Below, piece after piece: positions 38,930 through 46,565 of a stretch of DNA of 64,000 nt. The notes below the pieces were generated by a model that had not been told where the DNA came from, searched no databases, and was given only the letters and a program-made list of their open reading frames with translations. Within the stretch, counting starts at the first letter, position 1. Each line of letters starts with the position of its first letter. This stretch comes from Mollicutes bacterium (GTDB taxonomy: Bacteria > Bacillota_I > Bacilli_A > Izemoplasmatales > Izemoplasmataceae). The position numbers were made by a program, and so were the translations under genes. The DNA is taken from positions 1 through 64,000 of the forward strand of contig PWHD01000060.1 in the NCBI GenBank assembly GCA_003555335.1, written 5' to 3'.

Positions 38930-38959
38930 AAAAAGGGAAAATCCGCCTCGCGGCGGATT
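38930..38959 (-). terminator. Terminator shared by the sRNA and topA
   Basis: AATCCGCC-GCGA-GGCGGATT followed by TTCCCTTTTTT on the minus strand; a second small CCC...GGG hairpin with T5 follows at 38915-38935. Confidence 0.9.
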
Positions 38960-39032
38960 AAGGAAGGGGATGTGTGAATAAATGAATTATTCACCATGCT
39001 ATGTAAGGGATAAGTCACAGCTTTTCAGCTGC
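38934..39032 (-). ncRNA. Candidate small regulatory RNA (about 100 nt)
   Basis: A consensus promoter at 39039-39067 lies in the topA-ftsY gap and points away from topA's end toward a strong terminator at 38930-38959. The predicted RNA starts near 39032 with a hairpin (CAGCT-GAAA-AGCTG), has an 8-bp hairpin (GTGAATAA/TTATTCAC), then the single-stranded C-rich stretch ACATCCCCTTCCTTA before the terminator. CCCCTTCCTT is complementary to purine-rich Shine-Dalgarno sequences, as in RsaE/RoxS-type sRNAs. It lacks SRP RNA, 6S and tmRNA motifs. The identity is unknown. Confidence 0.6.
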
Positions 39033-39038
39033 AAGTAA

Positions 39039-39067
39039 ATAATAACACATGGTTGGAATACTGTCAA
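39039..39067 (-). promoter_or_regulatory. Consensus promoter of the candidate sRNA
   Basis: TTGACA (39062-39067), 17 nt, TATTAT (39039-39044) on the minus strand. It begins 18 nt after the topA stop codon. No gene with a ribosome site follows before the terminator. Confidence 0.8.
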
Positions 39068-39084
39068 CACACATCCTTGAAAAT

Positions 39085-41157
39085 TTAAGTGCTTTTCTTC
39101 GATTCGGAATCCTCTGTTGCAGGCGTGTTGCATACGACGGATCCATCTTTGAGTTCTACCATCAGATCGTCGGCATTTTCGCATTTTTCGCCGGTCGGCC
39201 GACCCCTGAGGATGTTCTTGCATTTCGGGAAATTGTTGCAGGCGTAGAAGACATTGCCCTTGTTCTTGCCCCGTTTGGCTTCTCGTTTGACGATTTCGCC
39301 TTTCTTGCACTTCGGACATAGGATTCCGGTGTTTTCAGGTTCATTCTTGGTTTCATCGGGTTTGATGTATTTGCATTTCGGAAAGGCGCTGCAGGCTTCG
39401 AAGGTACCGTAGCGTGATTCTCTATAGACCATGTCGCTGCCGCATTTCGGACAGGTTTCGCCGGTGGTCTTGGGTGGAATCTTTTCCATCGCCTCGTTCG
39501 CCTTTTCGACCATCGGAATGAAGGTCTCATAGAACTCGCGGACGACATCGGTCTGGTCCGCTTTGTCCTGGGCGATGTCGTCGAGGACGTTTTCCATCTT
39601 CGCGGTATAATCGACGCTGATGATGCGTTTGAAATAAGCTTCGAGTTTTTCAATGGTCAGCCGTCCTTGTTCGGTCGGGATGAATTTCTTATCCTCGATG
39701 CTGATGTATTTTCTTTTTCTGAGGGTGGCGACAGTCTGGGAGTAGGTACTCGGTCTACCGATTCCAAGTTCTTCCATCTCTTTGATAAGCTTGGCCTCGG
39801 TGTAGCGGGCCGGTGGTTGAGTGAAATGCTGGGATTTCTCGATGGAACGAGCCTTGATTTCATCACCTTCGCTAAGCGGAGGCAGCGTGCTTGTCTCGAC
39901 TTTCTCATAGTCGCCGTAAACCTTGAGGTAACCGTCGAAGATAAGCTGTTGGGCGCGGGCTTTGAAGACCGCTTCATTGTTGTGAAGGTGGAAAGTTTTG
40001 GTTTCGAGATGGGCGGCTTTCATCAGTGAAGCCACGGCACGGAAATAGATCATCTTATAAAGACGGTGTTCATCCCGGGTGAGGTATTTTTTCACCTGGT
40101 CGGGATGGTGCTCGATGCTGGTGGGGCGGATGGCCTCGTGGGCATCCTGAGATTGTTTCTTTTTCTGGACTTTGCGGTCCTCGCCGACGTAGCGGGCTCC
40201 GAAATGTTTCTCGATAAAGTCTTTCGCGGGATTGATGAAGGCATTTGACATCCGTGTGGAGTCAGTTCTCATGTAGGTGATCAGACCAACGGTCTCGCTC
40301 GCAAGGTCGATTCCTTCATAGAGTTTTTGTGCCACCATCATGGTTCTTTGACCGCTCATGTTGAGTTTGTTTGAGGCTTCCTGCTGAAGCGAAGAAGTCG
40401 TGAATGCCGGTTTTCCTCCACGATGACGGTCGCGCTTCTTGATTTTTGCCACTGTGAAAGACTCCGCAAGCGAATCGAGCGCTTCCTGCGCTTCTTTCTC
40501 ATTGCCGAGCTTTGGCTTGTGATTCTTATATTTGGTCATCTCCGCTTCGAAAACATCGAAATCGGCTTTGATTTTCCAATATTCCTCGCTTGTAAACGCA
40601 TCGATCTCCCGTTCGCGGTCGACGAGGATTTTCAGTGCTGCACTCTGGACACGACCTGCGGATTTCGACTTGATCTTGCTTTGAAGAAGTTTGGACAATT
40701 TGAACCCGATAATACGGTCCAGGATTCTTCTGGTCTCTTGCGAGGAGACCAGACTGAAGTCGATGTCGCGGGTTTCCTTGAACGCATCCTTGACCGCATC
40801 CTTGGTGACTTCGTTGAAAATCACACGGTGAAAGGACGTGTTCTGCGCTTTTTCCTCCAAAACCTCTTTCAAGTGCCAGCTGATGGCTTCCCCTTCGCGG
40901 TCAGGGTCGGTCGCGAGATAGATTTCACTGGCTTTCTTGACCGCATCCTGCAGTTCCTTTATTGTTTTCTTCTTGTCCTTGAGTACCGCGTATTGGGGTT
41001 CGAAATCGTTTTCTATATCCAGACCGAGACCGCCGACATTGCTGATTGCAAGGTCGCGGATATGGCCTTTGGATGAAAGGACCTCGTAGTCTTTTCCCAG
41101 ATATTGCTTGATCGTTTTCGATTTTGACGGTGACTCGACAATCACTAATTTTTCCAT
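39085..41157 (-). CDS. topA: DNA topoisomerase I
   Basis: Type IA topoisomerase relaxing negative supercoils. 690 residues, close to B. subtilis TopA. TOPRIM motif with EGEAISWHL acidic region, catalytic Tyr in GLITYMRTDSTRM, and C-terminal zinc ribbons: CPKCG...CSAFPKC and CPKCKKG...CNNFPKC; a third one has only two cysteines left. Start preceded by AGGAG. Monocistronic with its own promoter. Confidence 0.98.
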   Translation of the reverse strand: MEKLVIVESPSKSKTIKQYLGKDYEVLSSKGHIRDLAISNVGGLGLDIENDFEPQYAVLKDKKKTIKELQDAVKKASEIYLATDPDREGEAISWHLKEVLEEKAQNTSFHRVIFNEVTKDAVKDAFKETRDIDFSLVSSQETRRILDRIIGFKLSKLLQSKIKSKSAGRVQSAALKILVDREREIDAFTSEEYWKIKADFDVFEAEMTKYKNHKPKLGNEKEAQEALDSLAESFTVAKIKKRDRHRGGKPAFTTSSLQQEASNKLNMSGQRTMMVAQKLYEGIDLASETVGLITYMRTDSTRMSNAFINPAKDFIEKHFGARYVGEDRKVQKKKQSQDAHEAIRPTSIEHHPDQVKKYLTRDEHRLYKMIYFRAVASLMKAAHLETKTFHLHNNEAVFKARAQQLIFDGYLKVYGDYEKVETSTLPPLSEGDEIKARSIEKSQHFTQPPARYTEAKLIKEMEELGIGRPSTYSQTVATLRKRKYISIEDKKFIPTEQGRLTIEKLEAYFKRIISVDYTAKMENVLDDIAQDKADQTDVVREFYETFIPMVEKANEAMEKIPPKTTGETCPKCGSDMVYRESRYGTFEACSAFPKCKYIKPDETKNEPENTGILCPKCKKGEIVKREAKRGKNKGNVFYACNNFPKCKNILRGRPTGEKCENADDLMVELKDGSVVCNTPATEDSESKKST

Positions 41158-41178
41158 AACGTCATCTCCTGATTCGCT

Positions 41179-41207
41179 ATTATGACAGATTTACAAAAGC
41201 GTGTCAA
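41179..41207 (-). promoter_or_regulatory. Promoter of topA
   Basis: TTGACA (41202-41207), 17 nt, CATAAT (41179-41184). The -35 lies in the loop of the hairpin at 41197-41220. Confidence 0.75.
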
Positions 41208-41220
41208 GACTGGCACGCTT
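41197..41220 (-). terminator. Hairpin after prmC overlapping the topA -35
   Basis: AAGCGTG and CACGCTT pair around CCAGTCTTGA, followed by TTG and few T. Weak as a terminator. Confidence 0.4.
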
Positions 41221-41221
41221 C

Positions 41222-41242
41222 TTATATATATCCTATATATAA
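41222..41242. repeat. AT-only inverted repeat after prmC
   Basis: TTATATATA-TCC-TATATATAA, perfect 9-bp arms, six bases after the prmC stop. Possibly part of prmC termination or a protein site; nothing further supports either. Confidence 0.4.
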
Positions 41243-41248
41243 CAATTT

Positions 41249-42100
41249 TTAATCGCGATTTGTGATAAAAGTCATTCTGTCTTTTCCCTGCAGGTCTTTC
41301 TTTTGTATGATACTGACGTTTCCGAGTTCTTTCTTTATCATTTTCTTAAGTGGTTTCGCCTGGTCGCAGGCATGTTCTAAAGCGATGATGAATCGGGGTT
41401 TCAGCATCGGGCCGACCGCGCTTAGGATCCTTCTGTAGTAATCGAGACCGTCTTCGCCGCCGAAAAGTGCGATGTGGGGCTCATGGTCCTTGACGATCGG
41501 TTCGAGCTGCTCACCATTCGGGATGTAGGGCGGATTGGAGATGATGACATCGAATGTCTCATTCGCCACGGGTGCAACAAGATTCCCCTCGAGGAACCGC
41601 ACACCGGCGTCCAAATGCTCACTGTTCGCAATCGCTACCGACAGGGCGTCTTTTGATATATCTGTGCCGGTGGCGCGGATTCTCGGTTCTTCAAGCGCAA
41701 TGGTGATCGCCAGACAGCCTGAGCCGGTGCCGATATCAAGCAGGTCGATCTTGTCTTCACCGTTGAAACGCTCATCGATCATCTCTAGTGTGTAGGCGAC
41801 AAGTTCTTCTGTCTCGAAACGTGGAATCATGACCGACGGTGAGACGGTGAAGGGATGACCGTGGAAGTATTCCTGTTTTGTTATGTGTTGGACGGGTCTG
41901 TTTTTGATGATGTATTCATCCACTGCCTTACGGAATTTGTCGTAGCGTTCCTTCGGCATGGTCTTATCGAGCTCGGAAACCAGGTTTGTGCTCGATAAGC
42001 CCGAATGGTGCATAAGCAGTATTTTGACTGCACTTTCTTCTTTCCCGTTATCTTTGGCATAACGTTCATTGATGTTAAGTGCATCTTTATAGGTTGGCAT
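41249..42100 (-). CDS. prmC: Release factor glutamine methyltransferase
   Basis: Methylates the GGQ glutamine of release factors using SAM. 283 residues from the ATG at 42098-42100, with AAGGAG eight bases upstream. SAM motif DIGTGSGCLAI and catalytic NPPY in IISNPPYIPNGE are present. Directly downstream of its substrate gene prfA. Confidence 0.95.
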   Translation of the reverse strand: MPTYKDALNINERYAKDNGKEESAVKILLMHHSGLSSTNLVSELDKTMPKERYDKFRKAVDEYIIKNRPVQHITKQEYFHGHPFTVSPSVMIPRFETEELVAYTLEMIDERFNGEDKIDLLDIGTGSGCLAITIALEEPRIRATGTDISKDALSVAIANSEHLDAGVRFLEGNLVAPVANETFDVIISNPPYIPNGEQLEPIVKDHEPHIALFGGEDGLDYYRRILSAVGPMLKPRFIIALEHACDQAKPLKKMIKKELGNVSIIQKKDLQGKDRMTFITNRD

Positions 42101-42148
42101 AGCGGATTCTCCTTGTGAAACCTGACGTGGCGTCCTAGACGCCATCCA

Positions 42149-43219
42149 TCAGTTTGTTTCGTTTCCTTCTAGTTTTCTTTGGAATTCCTCGTTGATAAGC
42201 GCATCGATGATTGGTTCGAGTTTCCCTTCCATCACTCTGTCGAGTTGCTGGATGGTGAAGCCGATGCGGTGGTCGGTGACACGGTTCTGCGGGAAGTTGT
42301 AGGTGCGTATCTTCTCACTTCTGTCGCCACTGCCGAGTTTGCTACGGCGTTCTTCGCCTTCTTTTTCTCTGCGTTCACGCTCCACGAGGTCATGAAGACG
42401 TGAGCGCATGACCTTGAGTGCGGTCGCTTTGTTTTCGTGTTGGCTTTTCCCATCCTGGCACGTAACCACAAGTCCGGTCGGTTCGTGAGTGACTCTGACG
42501 GCGGAATCCGTTGTGTTCACACTTTGTCCTCCCGAACCGCTTGAACGGAATGTGTCGATACGCAGATCTCCCATGTTCATCTCGACGTCGACCTCTTCAG
42601 CCTCCGGGAGACAGATGACCGTCGCAGTGGAGGTGTGGACTCTTCCCTGGGATTCGGTATCGGGGACCCGTTGGACACGGTGTGCGCCCGACTCATATTT
42701 CAGGTAGGAAAAGACATCGCTACCCTTGATGGTGAGTTCTATCTGCGAAAAGCCGCCCGCATCGCCTTCATCGGCATTGATCACACTGAGCGACCAGCCG
42801 TGCTTTTCGGCAAATCGCTGATACATTCTGAAAAGGTCACCGGCGAAAATGTTGGCCTCGCTCCCGCCGGCGGCCCCCCTGATTTCCATGATGACGTTTT
42901 TCCTGTCATCGGGATCCTTGGGGATCAACAGTTTTTCCAGCGTGCGTTCTAGTTCGTGGTGCCGTTTTTTGTTCTCTTCAAGTTCCATCGTCGCCATCTC
43001 TCTGATTTCAGAATCCTCATCCCGGGCCATCTCTTTGAGATCCTCGATCGTCTGCTCGACTTCAAGCAGCTCATCGTAGGTCGCAACCGTTTTTTCAAGA
43101 TCGCTTCTTTCCTTGGAGAGGTTTTTCATCTTTTCGATATCGGCGGTGATCGATGGATCGCTTAATTCCTTGTTTATCGCTTCATAGCGCTTTTTAATGT
43201 TTTCCAAACGTTCTTTCAT
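42149..43219 (-). CDS. prfA: Peptide chain release factor 1
   Basis: Recognises UAA and UAG. 356 residues. The peptidyl-hydrolase GGQ is in RSSGSGGQSVNTTDSAVR, and the codon-recognition PxT-type loop and C-terminal 'NFPQNRVTDHRIGF' are normal. Followed by prmC after 48 nt. Confidence 0.97.
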   Translation of the reverse strand: MKERLENIKKRYEAINKELSDPSITADIEKMKNLSKERSDLEKTVATYDELLEVEQTIEDLKEMARDEDSEIREMATMELEENKKRHHELERTLEKLLIPKDPDDRKNVIMEIRGAAGGSEANIFAGDLFRMYQRFAEKHGWSLSVINADEGDAGGFSQIELTIKGSDVFSYLKYESGAHRVQRVPDTESQGRVHTSTATVICLPEAEEVDVEMNMGDLRIDTFRSSGSGGQSVNTTDSAVRVTHEPTGLVVTCQDGKSQHENKATALKVMRSRLHDLVERERREKEGEERRSKLGSGDRSEKIRTYNFPQNRVTDHRIGFTIQQLDRVMEGKLEPIIDALINEEFQRKLEGNETN

Positions 43220-43236
43220 AGAATCACTCCGGGCCT

Positions 43237-43265
43237 ATTATATTACAGGGGTCATTAATTTTCAA
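43237..43265 (-). promoter_or_regulatory. Promoter of prfA-prmC
   Basis: TTGAAA (43260-43265), 17 nt, TATAAT (43237-43242). The -35 lies within the last codons of the MATE gene. Confidence 0.7.
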
Positions 43266-44649
43266 GGACTATTGTCCGTGTGCGTTTCAGGCGGTAACGG
43301 TAGAAGTAGAGCAGGAATAGAATAACCATCAGACTTCCTTTGAAAACCGATGAAAGGGAAATGGTCCACCAGATGTCCGCCATGGTGACCGCGTAATAGG
43401 CGAACGGTATTCTGAGGGCGTTTCCGATGATACCGACCATCGATGGGACCGTCGTCTTGCCAAGACCGTTGAAAGCCCCGGCCGTGGTCAGCTCCATGAT
43501 CATGAACACCTGAGACAGGCTGATGATCCTCAGGTACTGAACTCCGTGATCAAGGGTTTGTGGTTCGGCGATGAAGACAGCAAAGATCGGTCTTGCGAAC
43601 ACGAAAAGGATGAGATTGACCGCAATACCATAAGGTACGAGCAGACGCATACTGGTCTTGTAGCCATCGGAGATTCTATTGAATCGACCCGCGCCCAGGT
43701 TCTGACCGACAAACGCGCTCAGGGCGACCTGGAACCCCGAAGCAACCATCCAGCTCAACGCCTCAATCTGCGAACCGAGTCTCGAGACACTCATGGCAAT
43801 CTCACCAAACGATGCCACGAACACACCGACCGTGATCGAGATGGCGGTCATGGCCATGCTCTGAACCCCGACGGGAAGACCGAGAATGAAAATCTCACGG
43901 ATTGTCGGCAAAGAGAAATACCGTTTCAGACTGATGATGGCGGGACGTCTTTTCGACAGGTAGATGCCCATATAGATGAGAAAGACGACGCTTTGTGCGA
44001 TTGCGGTCGCGTAAGCGGCGCCAATCACACCCATTCCGAGACCGAGAATGAAAATCGGGTCCAGAATCATATTCAAGACGAGTCCGACCGCCATGATGAG
44101 AAACGTGTTGATGGTCTTTCCAAGTCCGTCATAGACACCGTTGAACAGGTTCGAGGCGAATAGAAGCATGATTACCATCGAGACGATACGAAGATAGGAC
44201 TGTGCGTATTCGACCACGTTCGGATTGCCGATATTGAATATACCGACGAAATGGCCGTTCATGAACCGGCCATACAAGGCGAAGAGGAAGCCCAAAAGCA
44301 CCATGATGACAAGACCGTTCGTGGTGTAGCGGTTGACGGCGTCTTTGTCATTCCTTCCAGCCGATTGCGATATCCGCACACTGGTGCCGACGCGGACAAG
44401 AAGGATCAGGCCGAAGCCAAACCAGGTATAAAAACCGGCCGTGCCGATGGCCGCGACCGCTTCTGTCGATGAGAAGCCGATACTGTCCACTCGTGCGACC
44501 CAGAACATATCCGTGAGGCTATAGGTCATCTGGATGATGGAGGTAAGCAAAGTGGGGATGGCGACAATGAGAAGTTTGCGAAGGATATTGCCTTCGGTCA
44601 GGTCGATTTTCTTTTTCATGGGGGTCTTTCTATTAACGTTTCTGGCCAT
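43255..44649 (-). CDS. MATE-family multidrug/organic cation exporter
   Basis: 464 residues with 12 hydrophobic segments in two similar halves. The N-terminal 'LLIVAIPTLLTSIIQMTYSLTDMFWVARV' region and Gly/Pro pattern are typical of MatE (NorM/DinF) transporters, driven by H+ or Na+. AGGAGG... (GGAGG seven bases upstream) fixes the start. Substrate unknown. Confidence 0.93.
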   Translation of the reverse strand: MARNVNRKTPMKKKIDLTEGNILRKLLIVAIPTLLTSIIQMTYSLTDMFWVARVDSIGFSSTEAVAAIGTAGFYTWFGFGLILLVRVGTSVRISQSAGRNDKDAVNRYTTNGLVIMVLLGFLFALYGRFMNGHFVGIFNIGNPNVVEYAQSYLRIVSMVIMLLFASNLFNGVYDGLGKTINTFLIMAVGLVLNMILDPIFILGLGMGVIGAAYATAIAQSVVFLIYMGIYLSKRRPAIISLKRYFSLPTIREIFILGLPVGVQSMAMTAISITVGVFVASFGEIAMSVSRLGSQIEALSWMVASGFQVALSAFVGQNLGAGRFNRISDGYKTSMRLLVPYGIAVNLILFVFARPIFAVFIAEPQTLDHGVQYLRIISLSQVFMIMELTTAGAFNGLGKTTVPSMVGIIGNALRIPFAYYAVTMADIWWTISLSSVFKGSLMVILFLLYFYRYRLKRTRTIVLEN

Positions 44650-44679
44650 TTTCTATCCTCCGTTTTCAACATGCACAAT

Positions 44680-44685
44680 ATTATA
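44680..44685 (-). promoter_or_regulatory. Extended -10 promoter of the MATE gene
   Basis: TATAAT preceded by TGC, 31 nt upstream of the start, after the dnaB terminator. Weak -35. Confidence 0.6.
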
Positions 44686-44716
44686 GCACGACGATTTTGA
44701 AAATACCATATCACAA

Positions 44717-44747
44717 GAAAAAAAGATACCTTCAAAAAGAAGGCATC
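44717..44747 (-). terminator. Terminator after dnaB
   Basis: GATGCCTTC-TTTTT-GAAGGTATC followed by TTTTTTT on the minus strand. Confidence 0.9.
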
Positions 44748-44755
44748 TTACAATA

Positions 44756-46120
44756 TCAGTCGATATCATCCAAGCCGCCCCCGGATTCAGCAGGCGCATT
44801 GGTCTTGGTTTTGAACTGTGAGTAATGTTTTCTGAAGATCAAGGGGAAACCCTTCATGTTGGTGGCGCCGGAGCGGTTCTTCGCAACCATGACATCGACT
44901 TCGTTGGGACGTTCGGACTGATCTTTCGTGTAATAATCATCCCTGAAAAGGAACAACACGACATCCGCGTCCTGTTCGATCGAGCCCGATTCACGAAGGT
45001 CGGCCATGATGGGAAGTTTGTCGGGCCGTTGTTCGACGCTTCTTGACAGCTGGGATAAGGCGATGACCGGAATCTTCAAATCTCGGGCCATCTCTTTGAG
45101 CATTCTTGAGATCTCGCTGACCTCCTGGACACGGTTCGAGTAGTGTTGAGAGCCGCTCAGTAGCTGGAGGTAGTCGATCACAACAAGATCGAGTCGATCC
45201 TCTTGAGCGAGTTTGCGGCATTTTTGCCTGAGGTCGGTTACCTTCACGGTTCCCGAATCATCAAACAGGATGTTCAGCTTCTGAAGTCTGTCACTCGCCA
45301 CGGAGAGTTGTTGCCACTCATACGTGTTGAGGTCGCCGGTTTTCAGATTGTGAGAAGCGACATTCGCCTCGCTCGAAAGCATCCGGCCGACCAGCTGGTC
45401 GACCCCCATCTCCAGTGAGAAGAACGCCACATAGGGACGGTCGGGCAGTTTGGCGATGTTTGTCGCCATATTGAGCGCGAATGCACTCTTACCCATGGAT
45501 GGACGGGCGGCGATGATATAGAGTTCCGATGGCTGAAGACCGAGGGTGTAATGATTGAGGAGTTCGAACCCGGTATCAAGGCCGGTGAGAGTTCCCTTAA
45601 GGTTTTTTGCGGCTTCGGTTTTGGTCAGGACTTCCTCCGTCACACTCTTGATGGTGATGAAATCAGAGGTGCGCCTGGAGCGGGCGACGTCGAAGATGCG
45701 TTTTTCAGCATCATCGATGAAATCCTGCATATCCTCCGCGGTGAAGCCTTTTTCATAGATCGTCTTGGACACATTGATCATATTTCTGATGACCGCTTTG
45801 TCTCTGACGATATTGATATAGTGTTCCAGGTTGACAATCGAGGGCGTGGTATCGGAGAGTCCGAGAATGTAATCGGAGCCGCCGGCGTCCATAAGCAGAT
45901 CCCGCGATTCAAGCTTGTCGATCAGGGTCGTATAGTCAATGTTGACATTGTCTTCATATAGATCCAAGATGGCGCCATAGATGAGTCGGTGGCGCCGGTT
46001 GTAGAAATCATCGATTTCAAGGGAATCAGCAATGGTCTGGATGGTGTTTTGATCGATGAATACGGCACCAAGGACATTCTGTTCGGCGTCAAGGCTGTGT
46101 GGTATGGTTTTTTCATTCAT
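44756..46120 (-). CDS. dnaB: Replicative DNA helicase (DnaB; DnaC in B. subtilis)
   Basis: Hexameric 5'-3' helicase at the fork. 454 residues from the ATG at 46118-46120; a longer frame to 46330 lies over rplI and is not real. N-terminal 'IPHSLDAEQNVLGAVFID', linker, and RecA core with Walker A AARPSMGKSAFALN and 'VVIDYLQLL'. No intein. It starts one base after the rplI stop in the conserved gdpP-rplI-dnaB order. Confidence 0.97.
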   Translation of the reverse strand: MNEKTIPHSLDAEQNVLGAVFIDQNTIQTIADSLEIDDFYNRRHRLIYGAILDLYEDNVNIDYTTLIDKLESRDLLMDAGGSDYILGLSDTTPSIVNLEHYINIVRDKAVIRNMINVSKTIYEKGFTAEDMQDFIDDAEKRIFDVARSRRTSDFITIKSVTEEVLTKTEAAKNLKGTLTGLDTGFELLNHYTLGLQPSELYIIAARPSMGKSAFALNMATNIAKLPDRPYVAFFSLEMGVDQLVGRMLSSEANVASHNLKTGDLNTYEWQQLSVASDRLQKLNILFDDSGTVKVTDLRQKCRKLAQEDRLDLVVIDYLQLLSGSQHYSNRVQEVSEISRMLKEMARDLKIPVIALSQLSRSVEQRPDKLPIMADLRESGSIEQDADVVLFLFRDDYYTKDQSERPNEVDVMVAKNRSGATNMKGFPLIFRKHYSQFKTKTNAPAESGGGLDDID

Positions 46121-46121
46121 G

Positions 46122-46565
46122 TTATTGTTCCAGGACCAGCAGCTCGAAAGTGGCTGTGACATCCTTATGGAGTTTGACATCGATTTGATAGGTTCCGAGT
46201 GCTGTGATCGGTTCATCCAGCTGTATTTTGCGTTTATCGATTTCGATGCCGTGTTGTTCCTTGAAGGCATCGGCAATCTGTTTTGTTGTGATTTTTCCGT
46301 ACAGCTTTCCATTTTTTCCGAGCTTGACATAGACCTTGACGGCGCGGTGATCGATGCGCTTTTTCAGGGCTTTCATCTCATCTAGGGTCTGTTGTGCTTC
46401 CTCTTTGGCTTTTTGTTTCTCATCTTCGATGATCTGCATATTCTCAGGCGTGGCCTCGATGGCCTGTTTGGATGTCAGCAGGTAGTTGCCGAAACCGGGG
46501 GCGACTTCGATGATATCACCTTTTTTGCCTTTGCCTTTGATGTCTTTTTGTAGAATTACTTTCAT
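46122..46565 (-). CDS. rplI: Ribosomal protein L9, nested in frame at the 3' end of gdpP
   Basis: 147 residues, exactly the normal L9 length, from the ATG at 46563-46565. The N-terminal domain reads MKVILQKDIKGKGKKGDI, followed by the long connecting helix and C-terminal domain. AGGAGG lies eight bases before this ATG. No stop codon separates it from gdpP, so L9 can be made both from this internal start and as the tail of the GdpP polypeptide. Internal initiation probably supplies ribosomes, since free L9 must match rRNA in amount. Confidence 0.93.
   Translation of the reverse strand: MKVILQKDIKGKGKKGDIIEVAPGFGNYLLTSKQAIEATPENMQIIEDEKQKAKEEAQQTLDEMKALKKRIDHRAVKVYVKLGKNGKLYGKITTKQIADAFKEQHGIEIDKRKIQLDEPITALGTYQIDVKLHKDVTATFELLVLEQ

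Noticed and set aside
38915..38992. Short open frame starting ATGGTGAATAAT inside the candidate sRNA
   Set aside because: No ribosome site precedes it and it reads through the terminator stem.
46121..46330. Longer DnaB start extending over the end of rplI
   Set aside because: The extension is the complement frame of L9 coding sequence; the ATG at 46118-46120 gives the normal helicase start.
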